Made by a program: the position numbers and the translations under genes
DNA from: Thermoleophilia bacterium
GTDB taxonomy: Bacteria > Actinomycetota > Thermoleophilia > Gaiellales > Gaiellaceae
DNA: 6,294 bases
Reading direction: 5' to 3'
Assembly (NCBI GenBank): GCA_025936595.1
Contig: JAICTB010000131.1
Span: 1-6,294 of the forward strand
Notes under the pieces: generated by a model
The model's input: only the letters and a program-made list of their open reading frames with translations
Told to the model about the DNA's origin: nothing
Databases searched by the model: none
In this document: positions 5,719 to 6,294 of the stretch, piece after piece
How the letters are laid out: every line of letters begins with the position of its first letter
Numbering within the stretch: the first letter of the stretch is position 1

Positions 5719-6285
5719 GTGGAGCCGCTTCGGATCGGTGTTCTGGCCGTGCAGGGAAACTTTCGCGAGCATGCGCACATGCTGCGCCGGCTCGGCGCGG
5801 ACCCGGTGGAGATCCGCAAGCCAGAGCAGCTGACCGGGCTCGACGGGCTTGTCATCCCGGGCGGCGAGTCGACGACGTTCATGCGGCTGATGCAGCTCTA
5901 CGGGCTCGACGACGCGCTGCGCGCGTTCGACCGCCCGGTGTTCGGGACGTGCGCGGGCATGATCGTGCTCGATCGCGACCATCTCGGCCTCGTCGACGTG
6001 TCCGTGCGGCGGAACGCGTTCGGCCGGCAGGTCGCATCGTTCGAGACCGACCTCGCGGTCGCGGGAGAAGAGGAGCCGGTGCGCGCCGTCTTCATCCGCG
6101 CGCCGTGGGTCGAGGAGGTCGGCCCGGGTGTCGAGGTGCTTGCCGAGGTCGACGGGCGGCCGGTGCTCGCGCGCGAGGGGCGGTTCCTCGTCGCCGCGTT
6201 CCATCCGGAGCTGACCGACGACACGCGGCTCCACGAACGGTTCTTGGATCTCGTCAGGGAGGAGCTGTCGGTTGTCCGGGCATAG
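5719..6285 (+). CDS. pdxT: Pyridoxal 5'-phosphate synthase glutaminase subunit PdxT
   Basis: PdxT hydrolyses glutamine and channels the ammonia to PdxS, which builds pyridoxal 5'-phosphate (vitamin B6) from ribose 5-phosphate and glyceraldehyde 3-phosphate; the two assemble into a cytoplasmic complex. The protein has 188 residues, normal for the family. It opens with RIGVLAVQGNFREH and has the oxyanion-loop motif PGGEST (47-52), the nucleophile Cys78 in FGTCAGM, the conserved RNAFGRQ (98-104) and IRAPWVE (126-132). The remaining catalytic pair is His162/Glu164 in FHPEL. The GTG at 5719 is chosen because it gives the expected N-terminus and sits seven bases after a TAnnnT hexamer; the open frame continues upstream inside the preceding gene. 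The segment between CAGM and LGLVDVSV is short compared with many homologues. PdxS is not encoded in the window. Confidence 0.95.
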   Translation: MEPLRIGVLAVQGNFREHAHMLRRLGADPVEIRKPEQLTGLDGLVIPGGESTTFMRLMQLYGLDDALRAFDRPVFGTCAGMIVLDRDHLGLVDVSVRRNAFGRQVASFETDLAVAGEEEPVRAVFIRAPWVEEVGPGVEVLAEVDGRPVLAREGRFLVAAFHPELTDDTRLHERFLDLVREELSVVRA

Positions 6286-6294
6286 CAAGTGGTC

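Noticed and set aside
5548..6288. Minus-strand open frame of 246 codons opposite pdxT
   Set aside because: It is antisense to a clearly identified pdxT and has no recognisable domain.

Overview
The window is high-GC (roughly two thirds G+C by eye), densely packed bacterial chromosome with strong G/C bias at third codon positions. Two starts have a TAnnnT hexamer seven bases upstream and no ribosome binding site, which is the arrangement of leaderless transcripts. Together with the protein types this suggests an actinobacterium, possibly a deep-branching class such as Thermoleophilia. That placement is inference. No phage, transposon, CRISPR, tRNA or rRNA was seen.

Left part (1-4253): the 5' end of a thiolase gene runs off the left edge on the minus strand. 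Divergent from it, across a gap of about 47 bases that holds TTGACTGAC repeats and a TTGAC-N6-GTCAA palindrome, is a four-gene plus-strand operon. It encodes a LivF-type ATPase, the permeases LivH and LivM, and a LivJ/LivK-type substrate-binding protein. All three junctions overlap (1, 4 and 4 bases), so the genes are probably translationally coupled. A GC-rich hairpin follows the binding-protein gene. The window has no LivG-type second ATPase. The thiolase neighbour hints that the importer's substrate may be degraded through acyl-CoA intermediates, but the substrate cannot be read from the sequence.

Right part (4254-6294): three plus-strand genes follow, encoding a metallo-beta-lactamase-fold hydrolase with a C-terminal helical extension, a small exported or membrane-anchored protein of unknown function, and PdxT, the glutaminase subunit of pyridoxal 5'-phosphate synthase. 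The hydrolase and pdxT both look leaderless with their own promoters. The small gene starts 17 bases after the hydrolase stop and may be co-transcribed with it.

I found no clearly novel multi-gene system. The points most worth checking are the operator-like repeats between thiolase and livF, the missing LivG, the cysteine-free binding protein, and the paired leaderless-start signatures.
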